DNA from: Woeseia oceani
GTDB taxonomy: Bacteria; Pseudomonadota; Gammaproteobacteria; Steroidobacterales; Woeseiaceae
DNA: 64,000 nt
Reading direction: 5' to 3'
Assembly (NCBI RefSeq): GCF_001677435.1
Contig: NZ_CP016268.1
Location: 1-64,000, forward strand
Shown piece after piece: positions 9,118-19,470 of this stretch. The notes under the pieces are model-generated. The model made no database searches, was not told where the DNA came from, and saw nothing but the letters and a program-made list of their open reading frames with translations. Each line of letters begins with the position of its first letter. The first letter of the stretch is position 1. The translations under genes and the position numbers were made by a program.

Positions 9118-11022
9118 ATGTCCCAGCAGCAGCAATTTGATGTCATCGTCGTCGGCGGCGGTCATGCCGGCACGGAAGCGTGTCTGGCGGCCGCGCGCTC
9201 TGGCGCGCGCACGTTGCTGTTGACCCATGCCGTGGCAACGCTGGGTCAAATGAGCTGCAACCCGGCCATCGGCGGCATCGGCAAGGGCCACCTGACCCGC
9301 GAAATCGATGCCCTGGGCGGCGCCATGGCGCGCGCTATCGATCAGGCGGGGATTCATTTCCGGACCTTGAACGCCAGCAAGGGACCGGCCGTACGTGCAA
9401 CCCGGGCGCAGGCCGACCGCGAACTGTACCGCCAGGCCATCCAGCGCATCTTACTCAGCCAGCCCGGCCTTACGATCGTCGAACAAGCGGTCGACGACCT
9501 GGTGCTCAAGAACGAGAAGATTGCCGGCGTCGTGTGTGCCAATGGCGATCGTTACACCGCCGCGGCCGTGGTTCTAACGGTCGGTACGTTCCTCGGCGGT
9601 CGAATCCTGATTGGACAGACGGAGCGACCCGGTGGCCGGGTCGGCGACCCGCCGTCCATCCGCCTGGCCGACCGTTTGCGCGAAATGCCGTTCCGCGTCG
9701 CTCGCCTGAAAACCGGCACACCACCGCGCCTGGATGGCTCGACTCTCAATTACGCGCTGATGGATGAACAGCCCGGCGACGAACCGGTGCCGGTGTTTTC
9801 ATTTCTTGGCAAGCGTGCCGAACACCCGCGGCAAATCAGTTGCTTCATTACCCGCACCACCGAACGCACGCACGATATCGTGCGTGGGGCGCTCGATCAG
9901 TCCGCCATGTACAGCGGCAAGATCGAAGGCGTGGGACCTCGTTATTGCCCGTCGGTCGAAGACAAGATCGTGCGCTTCGCCGATAAGTCTTCGCACCAGA
10001 TTTTCGTAGAGCCCGAAGGCCTGACAACCAGCCTTGTTTATCCGAACGGCATTTCCACGAGCCTGCCGGAATCCGTTCAGCAAGAGTTCGTGCATTCCAT
10101 TCCCGGTTTCGAGAACGCGCGCATTACTCAGCCGGGCTACGCCATCGAATACGACTATTTCGACCCGCGGGACCTGAAGCTGACGCTGGAAACCCGGTTC
10201 ATCGGCGGGCTCTATTTCGCCGGCCAGATCAATGGCACGACCGGCTACGAAGAGGCTGGCGCTCAGGGTTTGCTCGCGGGTCTCAATGCATCCCGTCATT
10301 CGCGCGGCTACGCGGGCTGGCAGCCGGCCCGTCACGAAGCGTACCTCGGCGTATTGGTCGACGACCTCGTTACCCGCGGCGTCAGCGAACCGTATCGCAT
10401 GTTCACCAGCCGCGCGGAATACCGGCTGATGTTGCGCGAAGACAATGCAGACCAGCGGCTTACCCCGCTCGGCCGCGACTTTGGTCTGGTAGACGACACC
10501 CGCTGGCAGGTTTTCAATGACAAGTGTGCGGCCGTCGCCAGTGAACGCGCGCGGCTTGCCGGCATCGTCCTGCATCCGGCCGCCATGACGGCCGCCGACC
10601 ACGAGCTGTTAAGTTCGCCCTTGCAGCGGGAAGTCACCGCGCTGGACCTGATCAAACGGCCGGAACTGAACCACGCCAGCCTGTGTTCGCTGTCCGCGGT
10701 CGGACCCGCCGTGTTCACTACATTGGCGGACGAAGTTGCCGACCAGGTAGCGCTCGCGCTCAACGTCGAAGCCAAATACGCCGGCTATATTGAACGCCAG
10801 GAGCGTGAAATCGCGCGCCATGCCCGCCAGGAAACCCTCGCGCTGCCCGCCGATATCGACTATTCAACCGTAACCGGCCTGACGACCGAAGCGCGGCAGC
10901 GTCTTGAGGCCGTGCGCCCGCAAACCCTGGGTCAGGCATCGCGCCTGGAAGGCGTCACGCCGTCCACCATTTCGCTCTTGCTGATACACCTGAAGAAGCA
11001 GACCTTCCGCCGCAGCGCCTGA
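9118..11022 (+). CDS. mnmG: tRNA uridine-5-carboxymethylaminomethyl modification enzyme MnmG (GidA)
   Basis: MnmG is the FAD- and NADH-dependent partner of MnmE in wobble-uridine modification. The 634-residue protein starts with a dinucleotide-binding motif ([11 protein letters not shown]). It carries the family signatures [28 protein letters not shown] and [12 protein letters not shown], and the tRNA-binding C-terminal part containing [17 protein letters not shown]. The length is normal for the family. In many gammaproteobacteria mnmG is followed at once by rsmG-parA-parB; here about 15 kb of other genes intervene. Confidence 0.97.
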   Translation: MSQQQQFDVIVVGGGHAGTEACLAAARSGARTLLLTHAVATLGQMSCNPAIGGIGKGHLTREIDALGGAMARAIDQAGIHFRTLNASKGPAVRATRAQADRELYRQAIQRILLSQPGLTIVEQAVDDLVLKNEKIAGVVCANGDRYTAAAVVLTVGTFLGGRILIGQTERPGGRVGDPPSIRLADRLREMPFRVARLKTGTPPRLDGSTLNYALMDEQPGDEPVPVFSFLGKRAEHPRQISCFITRTTERTHDIVRGALDQSAMYSGKIEGVGPRYCPSVEDKIVRFADKSSHQIFVEPEGLTTSLVYPNGISTSLPESVQQEFVHSIPGFENARITQPGYAIEYDYFDPRDLKLTLETRFIGGLYFAGQINGTTGYEEAGAQGLLAGLNASRHSRGYAGWQPARHEAYLGVLVDDLVTRGVSEPYRMFTSRAEYRLMLREDNADQRLTPLGRDFGLVDDTRWQVFNDKCAAVASERARLAGIVLHPAAMTAADHELLSSPLQREVTALDLIKRPELNHASLCSLSAVGPAVFTTLADEVADQVALALNVEAKYAGYIERQEREIARHARQETLALPADIDYSTVTGLTTEARQRLEAVRPQTLGQASRLEGVTPSTISLLLIHLKKQTFRRSA

Positions 11023-11106
11023 CGGCTACAAAATTGCGACGCGGTTGGCACCCGCGGCCGCCAATTACGCTATGCTCATCGGCCCCGGGGCTGGGAAAGC
11101 AACGAC

Positions 11107-12738
11107 TTGGAAGGCAAGCACCGCAAGCTGAGCTCATGGTTCCTGACGGCAGTCGCCGTGTTGGTGGTGCCGCTGCTGTTCGCGTGTTCCGGACCCGTGG
11201 ACAACGGGGGTACGCTGCTGAACCGTGGTGTTGGCCCGGAGCCGGAGTCCCTGGACCCGCATCACACCCGCACGACCCAGGCGCACCGCGTGCAGCGCGA
11301 CCTGTTCGAGGGCCTTGTTGGCTACTCGGCCGATGGGGTCCTGATACCTGCGGCCGCCGAGCGCTGGGAAGTCTCTGACGACGGCAAGCGCTACACCTTC
11401 TGGATTCGTGACACTGCCCGTTGGTCCAACGGTGACCCGGTAACCGCAGATGATTTCGTTTACAGCTTCCGCCGGCTGGTGAATCCGGAAACCGCTGCGT
11501 TTTACGGTGAGCTGATGATTGCCGTCAAGAACGCGCCGGCCATCATCGAAAAAAAGCTGAACGCAGACTCGCTCGGCGTTACGGCGCTTGGCCCAAAGCA
11601 GCTGCAGATTACGCTGGACTACCCGGTGCCGTACTTCATCGGTCAGCTCGCGTTGGTCAGTGCATACCCGGTGCATGCTGCAAACATCGCTGAACACGGC
11701 GACAGCTTTGCACGCGCTGGCAAACTCATCAGTAACGGTGCTTATCAACTCAAGAACTGGGAGCTGGGTTCATTTATTGAGCTGACGCGTAACCCGCACT
11801 ACTGGAATAACGCCGCAACGCAGATCGATCGGGTTCGCCATCACGTGACTGTCGAGGCGAGTGCCGAGCTGTACCGATACCGTGCCGGCGAACTGGACAT
11901 TACGGCCGTTGTGCCGTCGGAGGCCTACGCGCAACTGGCGAAAGACCGCCCCGACGAATTGCGGGTAGCACCGTTTCTTGGCACGTATTTCTACGGCTTT
12001 AACCTCATGCAGGAAAAGCTGCGCGACAATCCGAAGTTGCGCGAAGCGTTGTCGATGGCAATTGACCGCGATGTGCTGACAGAGAAAGTGACTGCGCGCG
12101 GAGAGCAGCCGGCCTGGAGCTGGGTGCCACCCGGCATTGCCAACTACGCGCCGCAACGTTTCAGTTATGCCGATTTGCCGCGCGCAGAGCGGCATGCTGC
12201 GGCGCGGCGCTTGTACCAGGAAGCCGGCTACGGAGCCGACAAGCCGTTGCAGATCGAAATCCGCTACAACACCGCCGAAACGCACGAACGCCTGGCGCTT
12301 GCGATTCAATCCATGTGGCAGGACGTGCTTGGCTTCGAAGCAACCCTGATCAATGAAGAGTTTCGCGTCCTGATCAGCAACATCCGCGAGATGCGCATAA
12401 CGGAGTTATTCCGTTTGAGCTGGAACGGCGATTACAACGACGCACATTCATTCCTGAGTATTTTCGAATCCGGCAATGCTTCGAATCTGACCGGCTACCA
12501 GAACCCGCGGTTTGATGAGCTCATGCAGGCCGCTGCGCAACAGGTCGATCCGCAGTTGCGACGGCAATACCTCGAACAAGCCGAGCGTGAGATGCTCGAC
12601 GATCACCCGGTGATCCCGCTCTACATTCATGTCAGCAAACATCTGGTCAGTCCGCGCGTACAGGGCTGGCAAGACAACGTGCTGGATTTTCACTACAGTC
12701 AGCACCTGAGTTTGCGCGACAGCAACGACCCAGAATAA
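11107..12738 (+). CDS. oppA: Oligopeptide ABC transporter, substrate-binding lipoprotein
   Basis: This SBP_bac_5 family protein captures peptides in the periplasm for the OppBCDF transporter. It starts with TTG at 11107, with GGGAAAG upstream, and has a lipoprotein signal peptide ending in the lipobox LFAC, so it is anchored by lipidated cysteine. The family pattern GPEPESLDPHHTRTTQAHRV appears right after the anchor, followed by YTFWIRDTARWSNGDPVTADDFVYSF, here quoted in parts, and the late LREALSMAIDRD region. The 543-residue length is normal. It is followed by oppB after 12 bases and then oppC and oppDF in one operon. Confidence 0.92.
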   Translation: MEGKHRKLSSWFLTAVAVLVVPLLFACSGPVDNGGTLLNRGVGPEPESLDPHHTRTTQAHRVQRDLFEGLVGYSADGVLIPAAAERWEVSDDGKRYTFWIRDTARWSNGDPVTADDFVYSFRRLVNPETAAFYGELMIAVKNAPAIIEKKLNADSLGVTALGPKQLQITLDYPVPYFIGQLALVSAYPVHAANIAEHGDSFARAGKLISNGAYQLKNWELGSFIELTRNPHYWNNAATQIDRVRHHVTVEASAELYRYRAGELDITAVVPSEAYAQLAKDRPDELRVAPFLGTYFYGFNLMQEKLRDNPKLREALSMAIDRDVLTEKVTARGEQPAWSWVPPGIANYAPQRFSYADLPRAERHAAARRLYQEAGYGADKPLQIEIRYNTAETHERLALAIQSMWQDVLGFEATLINEEFRVLISNIREMRITELFRLSWNGDYNDAHSFLSIFESGNASNLTGYQNPRFDELMQAAAQQVDPQLRRQYLEQAEREMLDDHPVIPLYIHVSKHLVSPRVQGWQDNVLDFHYSQHLSLRDSNDPE

Positions 12739-12750
12739 CGCGCAACAACC

Positions 12751-13704
12751 ATGGGTAACTCAATGCACAGCATGGGCGCCATTCGCTTCGCCTTGTTTCG
12801 CCTGTTGGCCGCAATTCCGACCTTGTTGCTGGTCATCGCAATCGCGTTCCTGATGGTGCACGCCGCACCCGGTGGTCCGTTTGACGAGGAGCGGCGTTTG
12901 CCGCTTGAGATCGAAGCGAATATCGCAGCGGCCTACCATCTTGATGAATCATTGCCGGAACAATTCTGGCGCTATCTTTCCGGACTGGCAGAGGGCGATC
13001 TCGGGCCTTCCTATCGCTACCGCGAATACCGTGTCGCCGAACTCATCGGCGCGGCGATTCCTGTCTCTCTGGCGTTAGGTGCCATCGCCATGTTGCTGGC
13101 ATTGCTGGTCGGGGTTGGTGGCGGTATAGCGGCGGCCCTGGCGCATGGCAGTCGTCGTGACCGGATTATTTCGGCGCTGGCAATGAGCGGCATTTCTTTG
13201 CCGGTGTTCGTCATCGCGCCAGCACTGGTCCTGCTGTTTGCGGTTTACCTCGGCGTGCTTCCCGCGAGCTGGAGTGGCGCGGACGGCGGAGTGTCACGCT
13301 ATGTGCTGCCGGTGTTCGCACTGGCGTTGCCGCAGGTTGCCTACATCACACGCCTGACCCGCGCGAGCATGATCGAAGTGATGAACAGCGACTTCATTCG
13401 TACCGCGCGCGCTCAGGGTTTGCGGACCGCCAGTGTGGTCCGCCACCACGCGCTGAAGCCGGCGATGTTGCCGCTGCTGTCGTACATGGGGCCGGCCATC
13501 GCCGGCATCCTGACCGGCTCGGTCGTCGTCGAGCAAATCTTCGGTATCCCCGGTCTTGGCCAGCTGTTCGTACGCGCTGCTCTTAACCGGGATTACACGC
13601 TCGTCCTCGGCAGCGTCATTTTCTACGCAACGCTGGTCATCCTGCTTAACCTGCTGGTGGACATGCTTTACGGCTTTCTCGATCCACGGATCCGTCAGCG
13701 ATGA
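12751..13704 (+). CDS. oppB: Oligopeptide ABC transporter permease (OppB-like)
   Basis: This 317-residue inner-membrane permease forms half of the peptide channel. It has an N-terminal helix (LLAAIPTLLLVIAIAFLMVH) and the usual motif AAPGGPFDEERRLP. Further helices follow, with the EAA loop seen in DFIRTARAQGLRTASVVRHHALKPA, quoted here in parts. Two further ATG codons lie within the first eight codons, so the exact start is uncertain by a few residues. Its stop overlaps the oppC start (ATGA at 13701). Confidence 0.92.
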   Translation: MGNSMHSMGAIRFALFRLLAAIPTLLLVIAIAFLMVHAAPGGPFDEERRLPLEIEANIAAAYHLDESLPEQFWRYLSGLAEGDLGPSYRYREYRVAELIGAAIPVSLALGAIAMLLALLVGVGGGIAAALAHGSRRDRIISALAMSGISLPVFVIAPALVLLFAVYLGVLPASWSGADGGVSRYVLPVFALALPQVAYITRLTRASMIEVMNSDFIRTARAQGLRTASVVRHHALKPAMLPLLSYMGPAIAGILTGSVVVEQIFGIPGLGQLFVRAALNRDYTLVLGSVIFYATLVILLNLLVDMLYGFLDPRIRQR

Positions 13705-14552
13705 ACCCGGCACTACAGGCACTCGCAAGCCGCGTCACCGCCAGCCGTACAGTGCGGGCTTGCGGAATAGTGCTGATCGTCATTGCGGCAATCGCCGTGC
13801 TGGGTCCGCTCATTTCCCCGAACGACTTTCGCACAGCGGACTTCGACCTGCGGTTAACGCCGCCGACGCTGGATGGGCTGCACCTGTTTGGCACGGACGA
13901 CCTTGGCCGCGATCTGTTTGTGCGCGCGATGATGGGTGTGCAGATCACCTTGGTCGTTGCCATAGTCGCGAGCCTGGTGAGCCTTGCGATAGGTGTCGTG
14001 TACGGCGCTGTCGCGGGTTTCGTCGGTGGCCGCGTTGATGCGCTGATGATGCGCATCGTCGATGCGCTGTACGCGTTGCCGTTCATTTTCTTCGTCATCC
14101 TGCTGATGGTGGTTTTCGAACGAAACTTCCTGTTGATCTTCGTTGCTATCGGCGCGGTCAACTGGCTGGACATGGCGCGTATTGTTCGCGGTCAGACACT
14201 GGCATTGAAAGAACGTGAGTTCGTTGCCGCGGCCAGAGTCAACGGCGTATCGACAGCGAGCATCATTTTCCGTCACATCACGCCGAACCTGCTGGGCGTT
14301 GTTATCGTGTACGTCACGCTGACGGTGCCGCAGGCCATACTGATCGAATCGTTCCTGAGCTTTCTCGGTTTGGGTATTCAGGAACCGCGAACCTCACTCG
14401 GCGCGCTGGTTGAAGGTGGAACCGGGCATATGGAACAGGCTCCCTGGGTATTGTTGCTGCCCGCGACACTGCTCGCCGTTATCCTGTACTGCTTTAATTT
14501 TCTCGGCGACGGACTGCGCGATGCGCTCGACACGACGGAGCACGACCGGTGA
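13701..14552 (+). CDS. oppC: Oligopeptide ABC transporter permease (OppC-like)
   Basis: This is the second permease of the oligopeptide transporter, 283 residues. It opens with a membrane helix (VLIVIAAIAVLGPLISP). It carries the OppC-typical HLFGTDDLGRDLFVRAMMG sequence, the EAA loop REFVAAARVNGVSTASIIFRH, here given in two halves REFVAAARVNG and VSTASIIFRH, and the ending LSFLGLGIQEPRTSLGAL. It overlaps oppB and oppDF by four bases each, indicating translational coupling. Confidence 0.93.
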   Translation: MNPALQALASRVTASRTVRACGIVLIVIAAIAVLGPLISPNDFRTADFDLRLTPPTLDGLHLFGTDDLGRDLFVRAMMGVQITLVVAIVASLVSLAIGVVYGAVAGFVGGRVDALMMRIVDALYALPFIFFVILLMVVFERNFLLIFVAIGAVNWLDMARIVRGQTLALKEREFVAAARVNGVSTASIIFRHITPNLLGVVIVYVTLTVPQAILIESFLSFLGLGIQEPRTSLGALVEGGTGHMEQAPWVLLLPATLLAVILYCFNFLGDGLRDALDTTEHDR

Positions 14553-16360
14553 CCTTGCTCAGTGTCAGTGAACTGAACCTGCGTTACGCTCAGAACCCGG
14601 TGCTGCAGGACTTGCAGTTCAGGATTGCAGGCGGGGAAACGGTCGGCTTGGTGGGTGAATCCGGCAGCGGCAAGACTCAGACCGCACTCGCGTTGATGGG
14701 CTTGTTACCGAAAGGTGCTGAGCTCCGCGGCAGCATTGTGTTCGCCGGCAAAGAACTGTGCGGCGCCAGTAATGCCACCTACAACAAAGTCCGCACCTGC
14801 CACATGGCCATGGTTTTTCAGGACCCCTCGCAGGCGCTCAACCCGTACCTGAGCATCGGCGATCAACTGCAGCGGGTGCTGCTGGAACACCAACTCGCGG
14901 CCGGGACGGCAGCATTCGCTCGTGTTACCGATATGTTGCGACAGGTTGGTTTGCCGGATCCCACCCGACAAATGCGGGCTTATCCTCACCAGTTGTCGGG
15001 CGGCATGCGGCAGCGCGTAATGATCGCGGCCGCCTTGCTCGGCGAACCCGAGTTGCTCATCGCGGATGAACCGACTACAGCACTCGACGTGACGGTGCAG
15101 GCGCAGATTCTCGATCTCCTGGCGGAGCTGCGAACACGCTATGGCAGCACCTTGCTGTTGATCACTCACGACCTCGGTATCGTGGCCGGCAATTGCGAAC
15201 GGACACTGCTGCTTGATCAGGGTCGCATTATTGAAGCAGCCGACACCGCGACGTTCTTCGCAGCGCCACAACACGAACGAGGAAAGGCGATGCTCGCCGC
15301 GTCTCCTGCATTACAGGACATACGCACAGCACCGCTATTGCGCGCACCGAAACCGCTCATCGAAGTGCTCGATGTCAGTGTCAGCTATCACAGCAAACCG
15401 CACGGCTCGGTGTGGAAGCGCAATGAAGTCAAAGCTGTGCGCAATGTCAGCTTTGACGTGCAGCGCGGTGAAACGGTCGCGCTGGTGGGCGAGTCGGGAT
15501 CCGGCAAGAGCAGCCTGGCACGTGCGCTGCTGGGGTTGCTACCGCCGGCAGCCGGGCGCATCCGTTTTCTCGGTGACGACCTCGAGGCCCTGACGGAGCA
15601 CCGGCAGCAAAGCCAGCGCCGCGATATGCAGCTCGTATTTCAGGAGCCGCTGGCTTCGCTCAACCCGTCTATGCGGGTCGCGGCCGTTGTCGACGAACCT
15701 TTGCGCGTGCATGAACCTCGCATGTCGGCGGCAGAACGCCGTGCTGCCGTTGCCACGATGTTGCAGCGCGTCGGACTTGGCAGCGATATGGGCATGCGAT
15801 TCCCGCAGCAGCTTTCCGGCGGGCAGGCGCAACGGGTGGCACTGGCTCGGGCGCTGATTGTCATGCCGAAACTGCTGGTGCTCGACGAGGCGGTGGCTGC
15901 GCTCGACGGCGAGGTGCGCGCCGACGTGTTGCGGCTGTTGCGCGAAGAACAATCGGCACGTGGTTTGTCGCTGTTGTTTATCTCGCACGATCTGAGCGTG
16001 GTGAAGTCGATCAGCCACCGGGTGCTGGTGATGTACCTGGGAACGATATTCGAGCACGGGTCCGGCCAGCAGCTGTTCAGTCAGCCGCGCCACCCGTATA
16101 CGCGAGCCTTAATTGACTCCGTGCCGATTCCCGATCCGAACGTTGCGCGGCGTCCTGCAGCCGTACCCGGCGAAGTGGCGTCAATCGCGGCTCCACCCAC
16201 CGGCTGCCCGTTTCATCCACGCTGTGTGTACGCCGAGACGCGTTGTCGCTCGGAAGTACCGCCCTTGAGCCGGGTGGACGGTACCTGGGTGGCTTGCCAT
16301 CGCGCAGGCGAGCTGGACCTCTGTTTGCCGTTGAGCCGCGATCACCGCCAATCGTTCTGA
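14549..16360 (+). CDS. Fused oligopeptide ABC transporter ATPase (OppD-OppF)
   Basis: Two complete ABC ATPase domains are fused in one 603-residue chain, replacing separate OppD and OppF. Domain 1 has Walker [10 protein letters not shown] (about 36-44), signature [15 protein letters not shown] and Walker [13 protein letters not shown]. Domain 2 has Walker [10 protein letters not shown] (about 313), signature [15 protein letters not shown] and Walker [13 protein letters not shown]. The C-terminal oligopeptide/dipeptide motif with cysteines ([14 protein letters not shown]) is present after domain 2 only. Translation starts at GTG 14549, overlapping the oppC stop. The 3' end overlaps the convergent DUF945 gene by 19 bases. 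Confidence 0.93.
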   Translation: MTLLSVSELNLRYAQNPVLQDLQFRIAGGETVGLVGESGSGKTQTALALMGLLPKGAELRGSIVFAGKELCGASNATYNKVRTCHMAMVFQDPSQALNPYLSIGDQLQRVLLEHQLAAGTAAFARVTDMLRQVGLPDPTRQMRAYPHQLSGGMRQRVMIAAALLGEPELLIADEPTTALDVTVQAQILDLLAELRTRYGSTLLLITHDLGIVAGNCERTLLLDQGRIIEAADTATFFAAPQHERGKAMLAASPALQDIRTAPLLRAPKPLIEVLDVSVSYHSKPHGSVWKRNEVKAVRNVSFDVQRGETVALVGESGSGKSSLARALLGLLPPAAGRIRFLGDDLEALTEHRQQSQRRDMQLVFQEPLASLNPSMRVAAVVDEPLRVHEPRMSAAERRAAVATMLQRVGLGSDMGMRFPQQLSGGQAQRVALARALIVMPKLLVLDEAVAALDGEVRADVLRLLREEQSARGLSLLFISHDLSVVKSISHRVLVMYLGTIFEHGSGQQLFSQPRHPYTRALIDSVPIPDPNVARRPAAVPGEVASIAAPPTGCPFHPRCVYAETRCRSEVPPLSRVDGTWVACHRAGELDLCLPLSRDHRQSF

Positions 16361-17676
16361 GTGCCCGGCATGGGGACCGGCATTGGCGCGCCGTTAATTG
16401 TGGCGAGTCCTTTCGCGTACGCGGCGCGCAAGACATAAACATCGCCTTCACGGCGCAGGAAGCCGGTCGCAATCAACGGTTGCAGCTGTAGCGCAAGGTC
16501 CGGCATTGCGTCGACCACACTGACCGGCAATTCGACATCCGCTTTGCCTTCAAGTGCCAGCAGCAGTCCTGGCCAACTTCGCAGGCGATCTGACGCCGGT
16601 ACTTCGAGTGCCACGAGGGCCGCGAGTTCGCCGTCGTCTGTTTGCACACGCAGCTCGTCGATCGTCAGTTTGCCGCCCGCCGACAGCAGCAAGCGCAGTT
16701 CTTCGTCCGCTTGCGAATAAGCAACGTCATCCAGCGTAGAGGAATTCCCTGCAACACCGGACATTCTGCGCAGCACGGGCCGCAGGAAGCGGGCTTGCAG
16801 ATCACTGACAGTCGCGTGCAGCTTTACGTTTTGTTGTCCCCGGGTGCCGTTCAAACCGGCTATGTCCAGATGCAGGTCGCCGTTGAACAGCTCACCGGCC
16901 AGTGCCGACTCGGCCTTTGCCGTCAGTACGGCCCAGCGCGTCTCCGAATCGCTCGCGCGGCGAATCCGGGTATCCGTGAGTGCCAGCTCGAACGAGCCTA
17001 CGGCAATACCCCGGTCACTCATGACGATGTCCGTTGCCGATGTCAGGCTGGCGAAGGACAGTGCTTCGCTGCTGAGATCTATGGACCAGTCGTCGAGCTG
17101 GGCATTGGCGCGCAGGGCGCTGCCATCCGCGTTGCTGGTGACCTGGATATCGGCCGCGGCCCAGCTGGCGGAAATGCCATTGGCCGCACGCCGACCGGCT
17201 GGCAACTGGTAGTGGAAGCGCGCCGAACCGTTGATGCCCAGGCGACTGACCAGCTTGCCCGGCAAATCGACCACGCGCTCCGGCGCCAGTTCGAGCCGCA
17301 GGGTGGACAGTCCGCTCGCAATGGCCGGTAGCAATGACGATGCATCGCGGCCTATGGCGCCGAACGGCAGCAGGCCGTGGTCAAGCCGGGTATCGATCAG
17401 CAGCACGGGCGTAACGCCCGCTTCCGGCGCCGAGCCGCTCATCGCCAGCGCCAGTTCGGCAAGCTCCGGATCGCTGATCGGGACCCGGTACTGGCCCGCG
17501 GAGGTAAACCAGCCCCGTTCGAAACGGGCCGTGTCTACGGCGAGTTGCGGATCGCGCGCTTCGGCAAAGTCTATTTGCTGTTCAATAGCGCGTTCAGCCA
17601 GGTGGCCGACGATCCCGGGCGAAATCAGCAACAACACGGCCAGCGCGAGAAGACCCAGCAACAACCAACGTTTCAA
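16342..17676 (-). CDS. DUF945 (YdgA-like) family protein
   Basis: The protein has one N-terminal membrane anchor (WLLLGLLALAVLLLISPGIVG) followed by a long soluble periplasmic domain. The early sequence ARFERGWFTSAGQYRV matches the RGWF(S/T)S hallmark of DUF945/YdgA proteins, whose molecular role is not established. The open frame reaches an ATG at 17730, but I favour the TTG at 17676 because GGAG lies seven bases upstream and the anchor then begins MKRWLLL, as signal anchors do (444 residues). The gene ends inside the last codons of oppDF on the other strand, so the convergent 3' ends overlap by 19 bases. Confidence 0.7.
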   Translation of the reverse strand: MKRWLLLGLLALAVLLLISPGIVGHLAERAIEQQIDFAEARDPQLAVDTARFERGWFTSAGQYRVPISDPELAELALAMSGSAPEAGVTPVLLIDTRLDHGLLPFGAIGRDASSLLPAIASGLSTLRLELAPERVVDLPGKLVSRLGINGSARFHYQLPAGRRAANGISASWAAADIQVTSNADGSALRANAQLDDWSIDLSSEALSFASLTSATDIVMSDRGIAVGSFELALTDTRIRRASDSETRWAVLTAKAESALAGELFNGDLHLDIAGLNGTRGQQNVKLHATVSDLQARFLRPVLRRMSGVAGNSSTLDDVAYSQADEELRLLLSAGGKLTIDELRVQTDDGELAALVALEVPASDRLRSWPGLLLALEGKADVELPVSVVDAMPDLALQLQPLIATGFLRREGDVYVLRAAYAKGLATINGAPMPVPMPGTQNDWR

Positions 17677-17860
17677 GGACAAGCTCCACGGTTGCACGGC
17701 GGGAAGACCGTTCTGCGTGCATGCTAGCATGCGGATTCACAGCGGCAGTTTGCGAAATCGGCACCCGGTCTCTGGAAATACGTCGCCGCTGCCACTAACA
17801 TAGCGGCCTCCTATTGTGTCGGGCACGTCGTCCGACCATCGTAAGTGCCGGAAACCCAAC

Positions 17861-18481
17861 GTGAATATTGTCAACAGATACGCCGCCCTAGCCGCTGCCG
17901 TGCTCGCATTCAGCGCGCTTGCTCCAATGACCGCCCACGCCGATGGCAATCCGGAGCAGGGCGAACAGCTTGCCTATACGTGCATGGGGTGCCACGGCAT
18001 TCCTGGCTATCGCAATGCCTACCCTTCTTACCGGGTACCAAAACTGGGTGGCCAGAAAGCCGCTTACATCGAAACGGCGCTGAAGGCGTATCGCGATGGC
18101 AATCGGCCGCACCCGACGATGCAGGCGCAGGGCGAAAGCCTGTCCGACCAGGACATTGCTGACGTTGCGGCCTATTTTCAAGGTGCCGAGATGGCCACGG
18201 ATTCGGTGACCGCTGACGATATCGCCGGACTGGACGCCGCGAAAACCTGCCTTACCTGCCACGGTGCGCAAAGCGCCGGCATGGTACCGACGCCGGCCAC
18301 CCTGTCCGGACAGCATCAGGATTATTTGATGCACGCACTGGACCAGTACAAGAGCGGGGCGCGTGCAGGCACGGTGATGTCTGCCTTTGCCGGCATGCTG
18401 AGTGACGACGATATCGAAGCCATTGCCCGCTTCTACAGTCGCCGCGACGATGGCGTACACACGCCCGAAAAGTCCGACTGA
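17861..18481 (+). CDS. Diheme cytochrome c (c4-like)
   Basis: The 206-residue exported protein starts at GTG 17861 with a signal peptide (AALAAAVLAFSALAPMTAHA). It contains two class-I cytochrome c domains, with heme motifs CMGCH (about 41-45) and CLTCH (about 130-134). Each domain has a downstream methionine in the expected ligand region (PTMQAQGESLSDQDIADVA and VMSAFAGMLSDDDIEAIA). This layout matches cytochrome c4, a membrane-associated or periplasmic electron carrier to terminal oxidases. The next gene starts 19 bases downstream on the same strand. The electron donor is not evident from context. Confidence 0.88.
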   Translation: MNIVNRYAALAAAVLAFSALAPMTAHADGNPEQGEQLAYTCMGCHGIPGYRNAYPSYRVPKLGGQKAAYIETALKAYRDGNRPHPTMQAQGESLSDQDIADVAAYFQGAEMATDSVTADDIAGLDAAKTCLTCHGAQSAGMVPTPATLSGQHQDYLMHALDQYKSGARAGTVMSAFAGMLSDDDIEAIARFYSRRDDGVHTPEKSD

Positions 18482-18500
18482 GCAACGACAGCGGATTGCC

Positions 18501-19460
18501 ATGACCGCGGCGCGTTGCACGCATCTCGATCATGGCATTACGGCGGTGGACACGGACTATGTCCGGCCACTGCTCGCGGCCAGCCATCTCATCAATGAGG
18601 GCGGCCGCTGTGCCTTTGTCGACACCGGCAGCAATCACAGCGTGCCGTTTCTGCTCGATGCGCTCCGCCAGCAAGAGCTTGATTCTGCCGCCGTCGATTA
18701 CGTCTTTCTGACCCACATACACCTGGATCATGCGGGCGGTGCCGGCTTGCTCATGCAGTCATTGCCGAATGCCCGTGCCGTGATTCATCCGCGCGGTGCG
18801 CGGCACATGATCGATCCTTCCAAACTGATCAAAGGCTCGCAGGCTGTTTACGGTAAAGAGGTCTTTGCAAGGCTGTACGGTAAGCTCCAGGCTATCGACA
18901 AGGAACGGGTAATCGTGGCCGAGGACGGGCAGCGCTTTGACCTCAATGGGCGCGAACTGCATTGCTTCTATACCGAAGGTCATGCCCGGCACCACTATTG
19001 TTTGCACGATGCGACAGCGTCCGCGGTGTTCACGGGTGACAGCTTCGGCGTTTCTTACCGGGAACTGGACACGGCCAACGGCGAGTTTGTTTTTCCGACA
19101 ACGACGCCCGTGCATTTCGATCCGCGCGAAGCGCACCGGACGGTGGACAGGATTATTGCGCTGATGCCGGCCCAATGCCTGCTGACGCACTACAGTCGGG
19201 TCAACGATGTTGCGCGCCTGGCCGCGGACCTGCACCAGTGTCTTGATGATTTCGTCGCCATGGCCGAGTCTTGCCGACACAGTGCGACGCGCACCCTGGA
19301 TCTTGAAGCCGCCATGTTCGACTACCTAGGCGATCGCGCTGTCCAACATGGAGTGGCGGATGACGAGGCACGACTGCGTGCCATTATCGGTATGGACGTC
19401 AAACTGAACACGCAGGGACTCGAACACTGGCTTGAGCATGGATCACCGTCTGACCGCTAG
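18501..19460 (+). CDS. Metallo-beta-lactamase-fold hydrolase
   Basis: The 319-residue protein carries the MBL metal-binding signature HIHLDHAGG, further ligand regions GHARHHYCLHD and FTGDSFGVS, and a late histidine in LLTHYSR. These are the marks of a dinuclear zinc or iron hydrolase, resembling glyoxalase II-like members of the superfamily. The substrate cannot be deduced. The open frame extends upstream into the cytochrome gene, but the ATG at 18501 begins just before the conserved domain. It lies between the cytochrome c4 gene (19 bases) and an acuI-like gene (10 bases), so the three probably share a transcript. Confidence 0.85.
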   Translation: MTAARCTHLDHGITAVDTDYVRPLLAASHLINEGGRCAFVDTGSNHSVPFLLDALRQQELDSAAVDYVFLTHIHLDHAGGAGLLMQSLPNARAVIHPRGARHMIDPSKLIKGSQAVYGKEVFARLYGKLQAIDKERVIVAEDGQRFDLNGRELHCFYTEGHARHHYCLHDATASAVFTGDSFGVSYRELDTANGEFVFPTTTPVHFDPREAHRTVDRIIALMPAQCLLTHYSRVNDVARLAADLHQCLDDFVAMAESCRHSATRTLDLEAAMFDYLGDRAVQHGVADDEARLRAIIGMDVKLNTQGLEHWLEHGSPSDR

Positions 19461-19470
19461 AGGATTGCCA

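Noticed and set aside
11045-11076. TTGGCA and TATGCT before oppA as a promoter
   Set aside because: The spacer is 20 bases, too long for a sigma70 promoter.
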